Notes under the pieces: generated by a model | Databases searched by the model: none | Told to the model about the DNA's origin: nothing | The model's input: the letters and a program-made list of their open reading frames with translations, nothing else | Shown: in pieces, positions 35,683 to 45,038 of the stretch | Position numbering within the stretch: position 1 is the first letter of the stretch | Layout of the letters: every line of letters starts with the position of its first letter | Program-made: the position numbers and the translations under genes | Assembly: GCA_022340285.1 (NCBI GenBank) | Contig: JAJDOG010000022.1 | Coordinates: 1-64,000 of the forward strand | DNA from: Betaproteobacteria bacterium | Lineage (GTDB): Bacteria > Pseudomonadota > Gammaproteobacteria > Burkholderiales > SG8-39 | Length of the DNA stretch: 64,000 nt | Direction: 5' to 3'

Positions 35683-37027
35683 CTCCGGGATGAGCGGCAT
35701 CGCCGAAGTCCTGGCGAACCTCGGCTATCAGGTGACGGGCTCGGATATCTCGCCAAATCCCGCCACCGAGCGCCTTGCGGGGCTCGGCGTGAAGGTGACG
35801 ATCGGCCACGCCGCGGAAAACGTGGCGCACGCAGACGCCGTCGTCGTTTCGACTGCCGTCGGCTTGGACAATCCCGAGGTGCTTGCCGCCCGCTCGCGCC
35901 GCGTGCCCGTGGTGCCGCGCGCGATGATGCTCGCCGAGCTGATGCGCCTGAAACGGGGCGTCGCCGTTGCCGGCACCCACGGCAAGACCACCACGACCAG
36001 CCTCGTGGCCAGCGTGCTGGCGGAGGGTGGACTCGACCCCACTTTCGTGATCGGCGGACGCCTCACGGCGGCCGCGTCCAACGCGAAGCTCGGCGCCGGC
36101 GAGTTCATCGTGGTCGAGGCCGACGAGTCCGATGCGTCGTTCCTGCACCTGCAGCCGGTTATCGCCGTGGTCACGAACATCGACGCGGATCACATGGAAA
36201 CCTACGGACACGACTTCGCCAGGTTGAAGCAGGCGTTCATCGAGTTCGTCCGAAATCTGCCGTTCTACGGAACCGTGGTGTTGTGCGCCGATGATCCACA
36301 CGTGCGCGAGATCATGCCCTTCGTCTCCAAGCCGATCGTGACCTACGGATTCAGCGCGGACGCGATGCTGCGCGCCGAAGACGTCGTGCACGCCGAAGGC
36401 CAGATGCGCTTCCGGGTGATACGCGAAGGCGCCGCACCGCTCGATTTCCGGCTGAACCTCCCCGGCCGGCACAACGTGCAGAACGCGCTCGCGGCGATTG
36501 CGGTGGGTGGCGAGCTTGGCATCGCCGACGCCGCGATTCAGAAGGCGCTCGCGGAGTTTCGCGGCGTGGGGCGCCGATTCCAGCATTACGGCGACGCGCC
36601 GCTTCCCGGCGGCGGAACCATGACCGTCATCGACGACTATGGCCATCATCCGGCCGAGATGGAAGCCACGCTCGATGCGGCGCGCGGGGCTTTCCCGGGA
36701 CGGCGCATCGTGCTCGCGTTCCAACCGCATCGTTACACGCGCACTCGGGATCTGTTCGAAGACTTCGTCCGGGTGCTCTCGCTCGCCGATTGTGTGCTGC
36801 TCGCAGAGGTGTATCCCGCGGGAGAGGCGCCGATCGTCGCCGCCGACGGGCGCTCGCTGGCCCGTGCCGTCCGGGTGGCGGGAAAGGTCGAGCCGATCTT
36901 CGTCGAGGACATTGCCGATATGCCGGAGGCGATCCGGCAGGCAGCGCGCGACAAGGACGTAGTGGTCACGATGGGTGCCGGATCGATCGGCACCGTACCC
37001 CAGAAGCTGGTGAAGCCGACCTCCTGA
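35639..37027 (+). CDS. murC: UDP-N-acetylmuramate--L-alanine ligase MurC
   Basis: The ~462-residue ligase attaches L-Ala to UDP-MurNAc. The N-terminal [17 protein letters not shown] binds [19 protein letters not shown] near residue 107 binds ATP, and [12 protein letters not shown] and [10 protein letters not shown] are conserved. GTG at 35639 is chosen because GGGAG lies five bases upstream and it gives the usual [10 protein letters not shown] start; an ATG at 35621 would add six residues. The start sits in the loop of a predicted 15-bp hairpin created by the upstream rearrangement. Confidence 0.95.
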   Translation: MKHKVKRIHFVGIGGSGMSGIAEVLANLGYQVTGSDISPNPATERLAGLGVKVTIGHAAENVAHADAVVVSTAVGLDNPEVLAARSRRVPVVPRAMMLAELMRLKRGVAVAGTHGKTTTTSLVASVLAEGGLDPTFVIGGRLTAAASNAKLGAGEFIVVEADESDASFLHLQPVIAVVTNIDADHMETYGHDFARLKQAFIEFVRNLPFYGTVVLCADDPHVREIMPFVSKPIVTYGFSADAMLRAEDVVHAEGQMRFRVIREGAAPLDFRLNLPGRHNVQNALAAIAVGGELGIADAAIQKALAEFRGVGRRFQHYGDAPLPGGGTMTVIDDYGHHPAEMEATLDAARGAFPGRRIVLAFQPHRYTRTRDLFEDFVRVLSLADCVLLAEVYPAGEAPIVAADGRSLARAVRVAGKVEPIFVEDIADMPEAIRQAARDKDVVVTMGAGSIGTVPQKLVKPTS

Positions 37028-37034
37028 CCGAACG

Positions 37035-38006
37035 ATGGACATGGCCGAGCACAGACACGTGAGCAACGCACCCGGCGCCGACGGGCTCCGCGGCCGTCTG
37101 CTGCGCGAAGAGCCGATGGCCCGCCATGTCAGCTGGCGCGCCGGCGGGCGCGCGAAACGCGCGTATCGGCCGGCCGATCTTGCTGACCTCGCGGCGTTCC
37201 TGCGATCGCTCCCCGCCGCCGAGCCGGTCTGTTTCGTCGGCCTCGGCAGCAACCTGCTGGTGCGCGACGGGGGTTTCGCCGGGACCGTGATCCTCCTCCA
37301 CAGCACGCATGGGTCGTTACGTGTCGAAGGCGAAGTCGTGTTCGCGGACGCCGGCGTGGCGAGCCCGAAGGTTGCGCGACTTGCGGCGACGCACGGTCTG
37401 GAAGGCGCGGAATTTCTGGCAGGCATTCCCGGCACGGTGGGCGGAGCCCTCGCCATGAACGCCGGCTGCTACGGGTCGGAGACCTGGGATTGCGTGGAAC
37501 GCGTGCGCATGATCGACCGCGCCGGCGATCTCGTCGAGCGACCGCGCGAGGATTTCGAGATCGGCTACCGCCACGCGGCGCTGAGGCACGGCCGCCTCGG
37601 CGAGGACGCGTGGTTTGTCGGCGGCTGGTTCCGCTTTCAGCCGGGCAGCGAAACCCGGGCGCGTGCCCGGATCAGGGAACTGCTCGCGCGCCGCGTCGCC
37701 AGCCAGCCGCTCAATCTGCCGAACGCAGGATCCGTGTTCCGCAATCCGCCCCAAGGCTACGCGGCGCAACTCATCGAAGCGTGCGGTCTGAAAGGGTATG
37801 CGATCGGCGGCGCCAGCATTTCCGAGAAGCACGCGAACTTCATCGTCAATCCGAAGGGTGGCGCGAGCGCAGCGGATATCGAAGCGCTCATTGCGCATGC
37901 TCGCGAGACCGTCCGCGCGAAATTCGGCGTCGATCTGATTGTCGAAGTGCGCATCATCGGCGATCCGGGCCGATCGACGAACCCGAACGACGGGGTGAGG
38001 CGATGA
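37035..38006 (+). CDS. murB: UDP-N-acetylenolpyruvoylglucosamine reductase MurB
   Basis: The 323-residue flavoprotein reduces UDP-GlcNAc-enolpyruvate to UDP-MurNAc. FAD motifs are [14 protein letters not shown] near residue 65 and [21 protein letters not shown] near residue 125. The general-acid Ser is in NAGSVFRNP, and the end reads [15 protein letters not shown]. Its short length and these loops fit the type II (short) MurB class. It starts seven bases after murC and overlaps ddl by four (ATGA). Confidence 0.96.
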   Translation: MDMAEHRHVSNAPGADGLRGRLLREEPMARHVSWRAGGRAKRAYRPADLADLAAFLRSLPAAEPVCFVGLGSNLLVRDGGFAGTVILLHSTHGSLRVEGEVVFADAGVASPKVARLAATHGLEGAEFLAGIPGTVGGALAMNAGCYGSETWDCVERVRMIDRAGDLVERPREDFEIGYRHAALRHGRLGEDAWFVGGWFRFQPGSETRARARIRELLARRVASQPLNLPNAGSVFRNPPQGYAAQLIEACGLKGYAIGGASISEKHANFIVNPKGGASAADIEALIAHARETVRAKFGVDLIVEVRIIGDPGRSTNPNDGVRR

Positions 38007-38959
38007 GCGCGCGAACTCCCGAATCGTTCGGCAAGGTCGGCGTGCTGCTCGGCGGTCGCTCCGCCGAGCGCGAGGTATCGCTGAAGAGTGGCACGATGGT
38101 GCTCGGCGCATTGCTCAGCCGGGGTGTCGATGCCCATCCTTTCGACCCGCGCGACCGGGGACTCGAGGCGCTGATCGCCGAGCGATTCGATCGCATATTC
38201 ATCACGCTGCACGGGCGTTACGGCGAGGACGGCACCATCCAGGGCGCGCTCGAGCTGCTCGGCATTCCCTATACCGGCGCAGGCGTCATGGCTAGCGCGC
38301 TGGCCATGGACAAGTGGCGCACGAAGCTCGTGTGGGAAGCCGCCGGCATCCCCACACCGCGCTACGAGCTCATCGATGCGCGCAGCGATTTCGCCGCAGT
38401 CGCCGAACGACTGGGCATGCCGATGATGGTGAAGCCGGTCAACGAAGGCTCTTCGATCGGCATGACGAAAGTGCGCAATGGTGCCGACCTCGCCGAGGCC
38501 CACGCGCTCGCCGCGAAGTACGACGCCCTCGTAATCGCCGAGCAGTTCATCGACGGGCCCGAGCTCACCATCGGCGTCCTCGGCGCCGAAGCACTTCCCG
38601 CGATCCGCCTCGAGACGCCGCGCGACTTCTACGACTACGAGGCGAAATACATCGCAGACGACACGCGCTACATCCTGCCCTGCGGGCTTCCGGAAGCCGA
38701 CGAGCGGCGCATCGCAGACGATTCGCTGCGGGCATTCAACACGCTGGGCTGCCGCGGCTGGGGCCGCGTGGACCTGATGGTCGACCGGGCCGGGAAGCCC
38801 TATTTCCTCGAGGTGAACACCTCGCCGGGAATGACCGACCACTCGCTCGTGCCGATGGCCGCGAGGCACGCGGGTATTCCTTTCGAGGAGCTCTGCGTGC
38901 GCATCCTGGCACTGGCCGCGGTCGGTGACCGGGACGCGGGGAGGGCAAATGTGGGATAG
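38003..38959 (+). CDS. ddl: D-alanine--D-alanine ligase
   Basis: The 318-residue ATP-grasp enzyme makes the D-Ala-D-Ala dipeptide used by Mur[20 protein letters not shown] near residue 12, [27 protein letters not shown] (ATP-grasp loop), [10 protein letters not shown] and [17 protein letters not shown] are diagnostic. It overlaps murB by four bases and ftsQ by eleven, consistent with tight coupling in the cluster. It lies in the usual DdlB position. Confidence 0.97.
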   Translation: MSARTPESFGKVGVLLGGRSAEREVSLKSGTMVLGALLSRGVDAHPFDPRDRGLEALIAERFDRIFITLHGRYGEDGTIQGALELLGIPYTGAGVMASALAMDKWRTKLVWEAAGIPTPRYELIDARSDFAAVAERLGMPMMVKPVNEGSSIGMTKVRNGADLAEAHALAAKYDALVIAEQFIDGPELTIGVLGAEALPAIRLETPRDFYDYEAKYIADDTRYILPCGLPEADERRIADDSLRAFNTLGCRGWGRVDLMVDRAGKPYFLEVNTSPGMTDHSLVPMAARHAGIPFEELCVRILALAAVGDRDAGRANVG

Positions 38960-39719
38960 CCCGCGCATCTTGAACAGCATGGCTCGGGGGCTGTTTCTCG
39001 CGGCGGGCGCCATTGCCGTCTACCTGGTCGCGCGCGCGGCGATGAGCTCTACGCTCTTTCCGTTGCGCACGGTGAGCGTGGTCGGTGATCTGCAGCATGT
39101 GAGCGGTGAAGCAATCCGGACCGGTCTGGCCGGTCGCGTGTCGGGAAATTTCTTTGCTGCGAACCTCGACGTGTTGCGTGGCGCGCTCGAACAGATTCCG
39201 TGGGTGAGACGCGCTGCGGTCCGGCGGCAGTGGCCGGACCACATCCAGGTCCGGATCGAAGAACACGTTCCGATCGCACGCTGGACGGACCGGCGGCTCG
39301 TCAACACGTACGGCGAACTATTCAACGGCGATCTCGAGGCCGCGCTTCCACTGCTGGGCGGACCACCGGGAGCCGAGCGCCAGGTTGCCGCCCGCTACGC
39401 CGCGTTCAACGCGTTGCTCGCGCCGCTCGGCACTCAGCTCGCGCAGCTCGTGCTCTCGCCCCGCCACGCCTGGCAGATCAAGCTGGCGAGCGGCACCACG
39501 CTCGAGCTCGGGCGTGAACGGCCTCGCGAGCCGGCTGAAGCCCGGCTCGCGCGTTTTGTCTCCGCATACCCGCAGGTCGTCGCCGAGCTAGGCCATCCGG
39601 TCGAGCACGTGGATCTGCGTTATCCGAACGGATTTGCCGTGCGCGTCCCCGCGTCCGCCACCCAGGCGGACGGGAAGGCGCGCGCGTCAGGTGCTTCGCG
39701 CCGCAAGTTGAAGGAGTGA
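38949..39719 (+). CDS. ftsQ: Cell division protein FtsQ
   Basis: The 256-residue single-span protein has a transmembrane helix at about residues 16-35 and a POTRA domain at about 40-110 ([15 protein letters not shown], then [16 protein letters not shown]). The FtsQ beta domain follows. It recruits FtsB/FtsL to the division site. The ATG at 38949 has GGGAGGG just upstream and lies inside the end of ddl. Its C-terminus ends in a basic, Ala/Ser-rich tail. It stops seven bases before ftsA. Confidence 0.94.
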   Translation: MWDSPRILNSMARGLFLAAGAIAVYLVARAAMSSTLFPLRTVSVVGDLQHVSGEAIRTGLAGRVSGNFFAANLDVLRGALEQIPWVRRAAVRRQWPDHIQVRIEEHVPIARWTDRRLVNTYGELFNGDLEAALPLLGGPPGAERQVAARYAAFNALLAPLGTQLAQLVLSPRHAWQIKLASGTTLELGRERPREPAEARLARFVSAYPQVVAELGHPVEHVDLRYPNGFAVRVPASATQADGKARASGASRRKLKE

Positions 39720-39726
39720 CCGAGCC

Positions 39727-41085
39727 ATGCAGAAGGACATGACGTTGTATCTCGACCATGGAGAGATCGAGCACGAGCTCGATATCCGGCACCGTCCCGA
39801 GCCTCGGCCGGGGACGGCGGAGCCCGCTTCCGCGCGCGGCGCGCTGACCGGAAAGCTGCGACGCGAGACGCGCAACCAGCTCATCGCCCTGGACATCGGC
39901 ACCTCGAAAGTCGTCGCGCTGGTGGCCGAGGTCACTCCCGACGGCCGGCTCGACGTCATCGGTATGGGTAGCCACGACTCGAGCGGCCTCAAGAAGGGCG
40001 TGGTCGTGAACATCGAGGCCACCGTGGCGGCGATTCAGCGCGCGCTCGAGGAGGCGGAGTTGATGGCCGACTGCAAGATCCAGCGCGTCTTTACTGGCAT
40101 CGCGGGAAGCCACATCCGCAGCTTCAACTCGACCGGGATGGTCGCCATCAAGGACCGCGAGGTGACACCCGTCGATGTGGAGCGAGTGATCGAGACCGCG
40201 CGGGCGATGCCCATTCCGACCGATCAGCAGGTCCTCCACATCCTGACCCAGGAGTTCCTGATCGACGGCCAGGACGGCATCCGCGAACCCCTCGGGATGA
40301 GCGGCGTCCGGCTCGAGGTGAAGACACACATCGTGACCGGCGCGGTTTCCGCGGCGCAGAACATCGTGAAATGCGTGCGCCGCTGCGGGCTGGAGGTGGC
40401 CGATCTGATCCTGCAGCCGCTCGCGTCCAGCCTAGCGGTTCTTTCCGAGGACGAGAAGGAGCTCGGCGTCGCGCTCGTCGACATCGGCGGCGGCACCACG
40501 GACGTGGCGATCTTCCGGGAGGGTGCGATCCGGCACACCGCGGTGATTCCGATCGCGGGCGACCAGATCACCAACGACATCGCGATGGCGCTACGGACGC
40601 CGACGCCCGATGCGGAGGAGATCAAGCTGCGCTACGGCTGCGCCCTGCGCGGCCTGTCAGATCCCGCCGAGATGATCGAGGTCCCGGGCCTGGGCGACCG
40701 CGCGCCGCGCGAGCTGTCGCGACAGACGCTGGCCGAGGTCATCGAGCCGCGGGTCGAAGAGCTCTATTCGCTCGTGCAGCAGGTGCTGCGCCATTCGGGC
40801 TTCGAGGAGCTCATTTCCTCCGGAATCGTGCTGACTGGCGGGTCGTCGGTCATGCAGGGCATGGTCGATCTCGGCGAAGAGATCTTTCACATGCCGGTGC
40901 GCCTGGGCACGCCGCGCTACGGAGGCGGGCTCGCCGAGGTGGTGCACCACCCGCGATATGCAACGGCAATGGGGCTGTTGCTGGAGGGCAAATCGCAGCT
41001 CGAGCGGGGGATCCTCGCCCGCCAGAGCGGCACTTTCAAGCTCACGCTGAGAAGGATGCGCGAATGGTTCCAGAAGAATTTCTAA
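39727..41085 (+). CDS. ftsA: Cell division protein FtsA
   Basis: This 452-residue actin-like protein tethers FtsZ to the membrane. Nucleotide-binding blocks are LIALDIGTSKVVALVAEV at about 52, ALVDIGGGTTDVAIF, and GIVLTGGSSVMQGM. The C-terminus ends in an amphipathic RRMREWFQKNF membrane anchor. It has about 50 residues before the first actin strand, whereas FtsA usually begins within about ten; no in-frame ATG or GTG offers a shorter start. GGAG lies ten bases before the ATG. Confidence 0.95.
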   Translation: MQKDMTLYLDHGEIEHELDIRHRPEPRPGTAEPASARGALTGKLRRETRNQLIALDIGTSKVVALVAEVTPDGRLDVIGMGSHDSSGLKKGVVVNIEATVAAIQRALEEAELMADCKIQRVFTGIAGSHIRSFNSTGMVAIKDREVTPVDVERVIETARAMPIPTDQQVLHILTQEFLIDGQDGIREPLGMSGVRLEVKTHIVTGAVSAAQNIVKCVRRCGLEVADLILQPLASSLAVLSEDEKELGVALVDIGGGTTDVAIFREGAIRHTAVIPIAGDQITNDIAMALRTPTPDAEEIKLRYGCALRGLSDPAEMIEVPGLGDRAPRELSRQTLAEVIEPRVEELYSLVQQVLRHSGFEELISSGIVLTGGSSVMQGMVDLGEEIFHMPVRLGTPRYGGGLAEVVHHPRYATAMGLLLEGKSQLERGILARQSGTFKLTLRRMREWFQKNF

Positions 41086-41138
41086 GCCGCTCGGTGCGGT
41101 CAACTTTTTCTTAAAACCCCGTGGGGAAGGAGGCAAGC

Positions 41139-42290
41139 ATGTTCGAAATCTTGGAAACGCAGGCAAACGGAACGGTGATCAAGGTAGTCGGAGTCGGCGG
41201 TGCGGGCGGCAATGCGGTGGACCACATGATCCGCAACGGCGTGGGCGGCGTGGAGTTCGTCTCTGCGAACACCGATGCGCAGGCGCTCTCCCGCACGCTC
41301 GCCAAGCAGCACATCCAGCTCGGCGGGTCGGGGCTCGGCGCGGGCGCCCGGCCCGAGGCCGGACGCGACGCGGCGCTCGAGGGGCGCGAGCAGATCCGCG
41401 AGGCGCTGACGGGCGCGCATATGGCGTTCATCACTGCCGGCATGGGCGGCGGGACGGGCACCGGCGCGGCGCCCGTCTTCGCCGAGATCGCGAAGGAACT
41501 CGGCATCCTGACCGTCGCGGTGGTGACCAAGCCGTTTGCCTTCGAAGGCAAGCGCATGAAGGTCGCTGAGACGGGCATCGAGGATCTTGCGGAACACGTC
41601 GATTCGCTCATTGTCATCCTGAACGAACGATTGATGGACGTGCTCGGCGACGATGTCTCGATGAAGGAAGCCTTCCGCGCGGCCGACGACGTGCTGCACA
41701 ACGCCGTCGCCGGTATCGCGGAGATCATCAACTGCCCGGGGCTCGTCAACGTCGACTTCGAGGACGTGCGTACCGTCATGGCGGAGATGGGAATGGCCAT
41801 GATGGGCTCGTCGTACGCGAACGGCGTGGACCGTGCTCGCGTTGCCGCCGAGCAGGCCGTGGCGAGCCCGCTGCTGGAGGGGGTCAACCTCTCGGGAGCG
41901 CGTGGCGTGCTGGTGAACATCACGGCGAGCGAGGGGCTAAAGATGCGCGAAGTCAACGAGGTCATGAACACCGTGCGCAGCTTCGCGGCCGACGACGCGA
42001 CGATCATCTTCGGCGCCGTGTACGACGACGCGCTGGGAGACGATCTGCGGGTGACGGTGGTGGCGACCGGTTTGGGACAGGCCCAGTTGCTGGCGCGCCA
42101 GCCGCGACCGCAGCTGGTCGTCCAGCGGACCGGCACGCATGACGCCCCGGTGGGCGGTGTCGATTTCGGCGCACTGGATTCGGCGCCCGCGGTATTCCGC
42201 AAGAACCGCGCATCGACGATCGAGGCGCTGGCGCAGAGCGGGGTGGACAAGTACGACATTCCGGCGTTTCTTCGGAAACAGGCGGACTGA
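41139..42290 (+). CDS. ftsZ: Cell division protein FtsZ
   Basis: The 383-residue tubulin homologue forms the division ring. GTP-binding motifs are VVGVGGAGGNAVDHM at about 17 and GMGGGTGTGAAP at about 101, with NVDFEDVRTVM later. A linker of about 55 residues leads to the conserved C-terminal peptide DIPAFLRKQAD, which binds FtsA and ZapD (encoded at 51.3-52.1 kb). The ATG at 41139 is preceded by GAAGGAGG. Confidence 0.98.
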   Translation: MFEILETQANGTVIKVVGVGGAGGNAVDHMIRNGVGGVEFVSANTDAQALSRTLAKQHIQLGGSGLGAGARPEAGRDAALEGREQIREALTGAHMAFITAGMGGGTGTGAAPVFAEIAKELGILTVAVVTKPFAFEGKRMKVAETGIEDLAEHVDSLIVILNERLMDVLGDDVSMKEAFRAADDVLHNAVAGIAEIINCPGLVNVDFEDVRTVMAEMGMAMMGSSYANGVDRARVAAEQAVASPLLEGVNLSGARGVLVNITASEGLKMREVNEVMNTVRSFAADDATIIFGAVYDDALGDDLRVTVVATGLGQAQLLARQPRPQLVVQRTGTHDAPVGGVDFGALDSAPAVFRKNRASTIEALAQSGVDKYDIPAFLRKQAD

Positions 42291-42402
42291 AGCGGGAGGC
42301 TGGCAGGCCGAATCGCCTTCGCACGCGACCGAGCGTGAAATGTGGCACTGCGTCAATGCAGGGTCCCGTCGTCGGCGGCTGGCGAGAGGCTGATTTGCGA
42401 GC

Positions 42403-42408
42403 TATAAT
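42403..42408 (+). promoter_or_regulatory. -10 element upstream of lpxC
   Basis: A perfect TATAAT lies 27 bases before the lpxC ATG. The -35 region about 17 bases upstream (TGGCGA) is a poor match, so an activator or weak constitutive expression is likely. It suggests lpxC can be transcribed separately from the dcw operon. Confidence 0.55.
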
Positions 42409-42435
42409 TCAACCCTTTGCGAACAAAGAAGAACG

Positions 42436-43350
42436 ATGCTTGCGCAGCGCACCATAAAGGCAGGAATCAAGGCGACCGGAATCGGGCTTCACACCGGCAA
42501 GAAGGTGACGATGTCCCTACGTCCCGCGCCGAAAGACACCGGGATCGTATTTCGGCGCGTCGATCTCGCGTCGTCGGCGGACATCAAGGCGAGCGCCGAG
42601 GCCGTCACCGATACGCGGCTCTGCAGCGCGCTCGAGTCGAACGGCGCCAAGGTCGCGACAGTCGAGCACCTCATGTCCGCACTCGCCGGACTCGGGATCG
42701 ACAATCTCTACGTCGATCTCTCGGGTCCCGAAGTGCCCATCATGGACGGGAGTGCCGCACCGTTCGTGTTCCTGCTGCAGTCGGCCGGGATCGAGGAGCT
42801 GAACGCACCCAAAAAGTTCTTTCGCGTGCTCCGGGCCATCGAGGTGCGCGACGGCGAGAAATGGGCGCGGTTCGACCCATACGACGGATTTCGCCTGACG
42901 TTTTCGATCATCTTCGACCACCCGGTATTCGACCGCGCCGGTCAGACCATCACCGTCGATCTGGCGGAGACCTCGTACGTGAAGGAGGTCGCACGCGCGC
43001 GGACGTTCGGATTCGTCCAGGACGTCGAGGCGATGCGTAGCGCCGGGCTGGCGCTGGGTGGAAGCCTCGACAACGCAGTCGTCCTCGACGAATACCGCGT
43101 CCTGAACACCGACGGATTGCGCTATGCCGACGAGTTCGTGAAGCACAAGGTGCTCGACGCGATCGGCGATCTCTATCTGGTCGGACACCCCCTCATCGGC
43201 GCTTTCTCCGCGCACAAATCAGGTCACGCGCTGAACAACCAGCTGCTTCGCGCGTTGCTCGCCGACCGCGACGCCTGGGAGCTGGTGACCTTCCGCCGGA
43301 CCGAGGATGCCCCGCTGGCACTCTCCCGGCTTTTCCTCCAGCCGACCTGA
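42436..43350 (+). CDS. lpxC: UDP-3-O-acyl-N-acetylglucosamine deacetylase LpxC
   Basis: This 304-residue zinc amidase catalyses the committed step of lipid A synthesis. [15 protein letters not shown] near residue 14, [16 protein letters not shown] (first zinc His), [10 protein letters not shown], and [11 protein letters not shown] (HKxxD) with [13 protein letters not shown] are diagnostic. It follows ftsZ in the usual order at the end of the dcw cluster and shows the organism has a lipid A outer membrane. It converges with dciA. Confidence 0.97.
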   Translation: MLAQRTIKAGIKATGIGLHTGKKVTMSLRPAPKDTGIVFRRVDLASSADIKASAEAVTDTRLCSALESNGAKVATVEHLMSALAGLGIDNLYVDLSGPEVPIMDGSAAPFVFLLQSAGIEELNAPKKFFRVLRAIEVRDGEKWARFDPYDGFRLTFSIIFDHPVFDRAGQTITVDLAETSYVKEVARARTFGFVQDVEAMRSAGLALGGSLDNAVVLDEYRVLNTDGLRYADEFVKHKVLDAIGDLYLVGHPLIGAFSAHKSGHALNNQLLRALLADRDAWELVTFRRTEDAPLALSRLFLQPT

Positions 43351-43406
43351 TTCCGCAGGGGCAAGCCGTCGACCGGGCCCTTGGGACGGACCTCGCGTGA
43401 AGTAAG

Positions 43407-43838
43407 TCACGACCGCGCTTTTCGGGCTAGCGACCGGACGGCAGTCCGCAGGGGCGAATCAGGGAGTCGGGCGCCCAATCGCTCCAGCGCCTCCCCCGCA
43501 GCCGAGGACAATTCCACGGTCGGGCGCTGCGCCGGGGAGGGAAGCGACTTTCCCCCTTGAACTCGGGGCTCGATTCCAGTAACTTTCAGGCCTCGTCGAC
43601 GCAATTCGTTGAGAATCGTCGGCGCCATCAGCCGGAGCTTCGCCGCAGTGGCGTTGTTTTCGGCGAAGATAACAACACTTCCCTGCTTTACGCGGGCGAT
43701 ATCGCAGAATCCCCGCATAGTGTCCGGTAGGAGTTCGCGGAGAGCCTGCCGGATCTCAAGGAGCTCGGCCGCTTGCGGCACGAGGCGCCCGATTTCGGGG
43801 GCCGAGGATAGGAATTCGCCGAGTTTCTTGGATGGCAT
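43407..43838 (-). CDS. dciA: DciA family protein (DUF721), replicative helicase loader
   Basis: The 143-residue protein matches the DUF721/DciA domain (residues about 20-95). The N-terminal stretch LVPQAAELLEIRQALRELLP, then VVIFAENNATAAKLRLMAP and LNELRRRGLKVTGIEPRVQ, follow the KH-like pattern. DciA is the ancestral loader of DnaB helicase in bacteria without DnaC. Its start codon is only 32 bases from the divergent M23 peptidase start, so the two promoters must overlap each other's coding sequence or regulatory space. Confidence 0.82.
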   Translation of the reverse strand: MPSKKLGEFLSSAPEIGRLVPQAAELLEIRQALRELLPDTMRGFCDIARVKQGSVVIFAENNATAAKLRLMAPTILNELRRRGLKVTGIEPRVQGGKSLPSPAQRPTVELSSAAGEALERLGARLPDSPLRTAVRSLARKARS

Positions 43839-43870
43839 GGCGTGCGGTCCGAGGGGTCCGAGGGGGGTAC

Positions 43871-44860
43871 ATGCACATTATTCTAGTCTCCGACAGGCTG
43901 GCCACAGCACGGTCAGTCCGGGTAGGCGTCGGTCACCTGGCGCTCGCCGGCCTGGCATTCCTGGGTCTGATGGTCGGCGCCACGGTTGGACTGACCTATC
44001 TCGCCATCCAGCACGCCGCGGAAATCAAACATCCGGCGCTGCAGGCCCTGGTGCGCTCCGCGCAAGAACAGCAGGCTCGCAGGTCCGAGGACTACGTGCG
44101 GCAGAACCTCAGCGTGATGGCGGTGAAGCTCGGGGAAATGCAGGCCCAGCTCACGCGACTCGACGCGCTGGGCGAGCGGTTGGGGAGCGCGGCCGGGATC
44201 AAGCCGAGCGAGCTCAAGTTTGCGGAAGTGCCGGGCCGGGGCGGCGCGCTGGTCACATCGCCGGCTCCGCGCGACATCGGCATCGACGAGCTGCGCCAGC
44301 ATCTGGACGCGATGGCCAAGCAGATGGAATGGCACACGGAACATCTCGGGATGATCGAGGGCAGCATGGTCGAGTCGCGCGCCAAGGCGCGCCAGTTGCC
44401 GACCTCGCTGCCGGTCGCGGGCACGTGGCGGGCATCCGGCTTCGGCTGGCGGATCGACCCGATCACCGGGCAAGCGGCCGTACACGAAGGAATCGACTTC
44501 ATCGCGGAATCGGGCACGCCCATCCGCGCCGCCGCCGCGGGCGTCGTCGCTTTTGCGGGGTACCACCCGACTTACGGAAACCTCGTCGAAGTGGATCACG
44601 GTGGCGGGCTGCTCACGCGCTACGCGCATGCGTCGAAACTGCTCGTCAAGCAGGGCGAGTTCGTCAAGCGCGGGGCGGTCATCGCGAAAGTCGGAACCAC
44701 GGGGCGCTCGACGGGCTCGCATCTCCATTTCGAGGTGCGCCAGAACGGCAAGGCGCTGAATCCGACCCCCTTCCTCCGCGGCGGCGAAAAGGCCGCGCTG
44801 GCAGCAGTCGAGGGTAAGTCGGTCTCGAAGGCGAAACGCAGGACTTCCAAATCCAAGTAG
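43871..44860 (+). CDS. M23 family metallopeptidase (membrane-anchored murein hydrolase)
   Basis: This 329-residue protein has a short cytoplasmic start, one transmembrane helix (residues about 22-48), a coiled-coil region and a C-terminal M23/LytM domain. Zinc ligands are visible in VHEGIDFIAESGTP (H-x3-D) and SHLHFEVRQNG (HxH). It probably cleaves peptidoglycan cross-links or acts as an activator in the periplasm. ATG at 43871 is chosen with GAGGGGGG upstream; a further upstream frame is open but overlaps dciA. The C-terminal tail is rich in Lys and Ser. Confidence 0.9.
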   Translation: MHIILVSDRLATARSVRVGVGHLALAGLAFLGLMVGATVGLTYLAIQHAAEIKHPALQALVRSAQEQQARRSEDYVRQNLSVMAVKLGEMQAQLTRLDALGERLGSAAGIKPSELKFAEVPGRGGALVTSPAPRDIGIDELRQHLDAMAKQMEWHTEHLGMIEGSMVESRAKARQLPTSLPVAGTWRASGFGWRIDPITGQAAVHEGIDFIAESGTPIRAAAAGVVAFAGYHPTYGNLVEVDHGGGLLTRYAHASKLLVKQGEFVKRGAVIAKVGTTGRSTGSHLHFEVRQNGKALNPTPFLRGGEKAALAAVEGKSVSKAKRRTSKSK

Positions 44861-45038
44861 GTCGCTAGGGCGCCCTCCGCGGTGCGCGTTCGCTCGCGCA
44901 GGCGGGCTTCTTTGCAAGTTCGGCCGCCAAATCTCGCGCCCTCGAGCGGTTCCGGTGCGCAGGAGCCTGCTGCCGGAATGAACTCGAAGCCTCGCGTGAT
45001 ACACTAACAAGCTTTATGTCCCCCGCACCGTCCCGCGC

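Noticed and set aside
35549-37456. 635-codon reverse frame antisense to murC/murB
   Set aside because: Same reasoning; murC and murB motifs are unambiguous.
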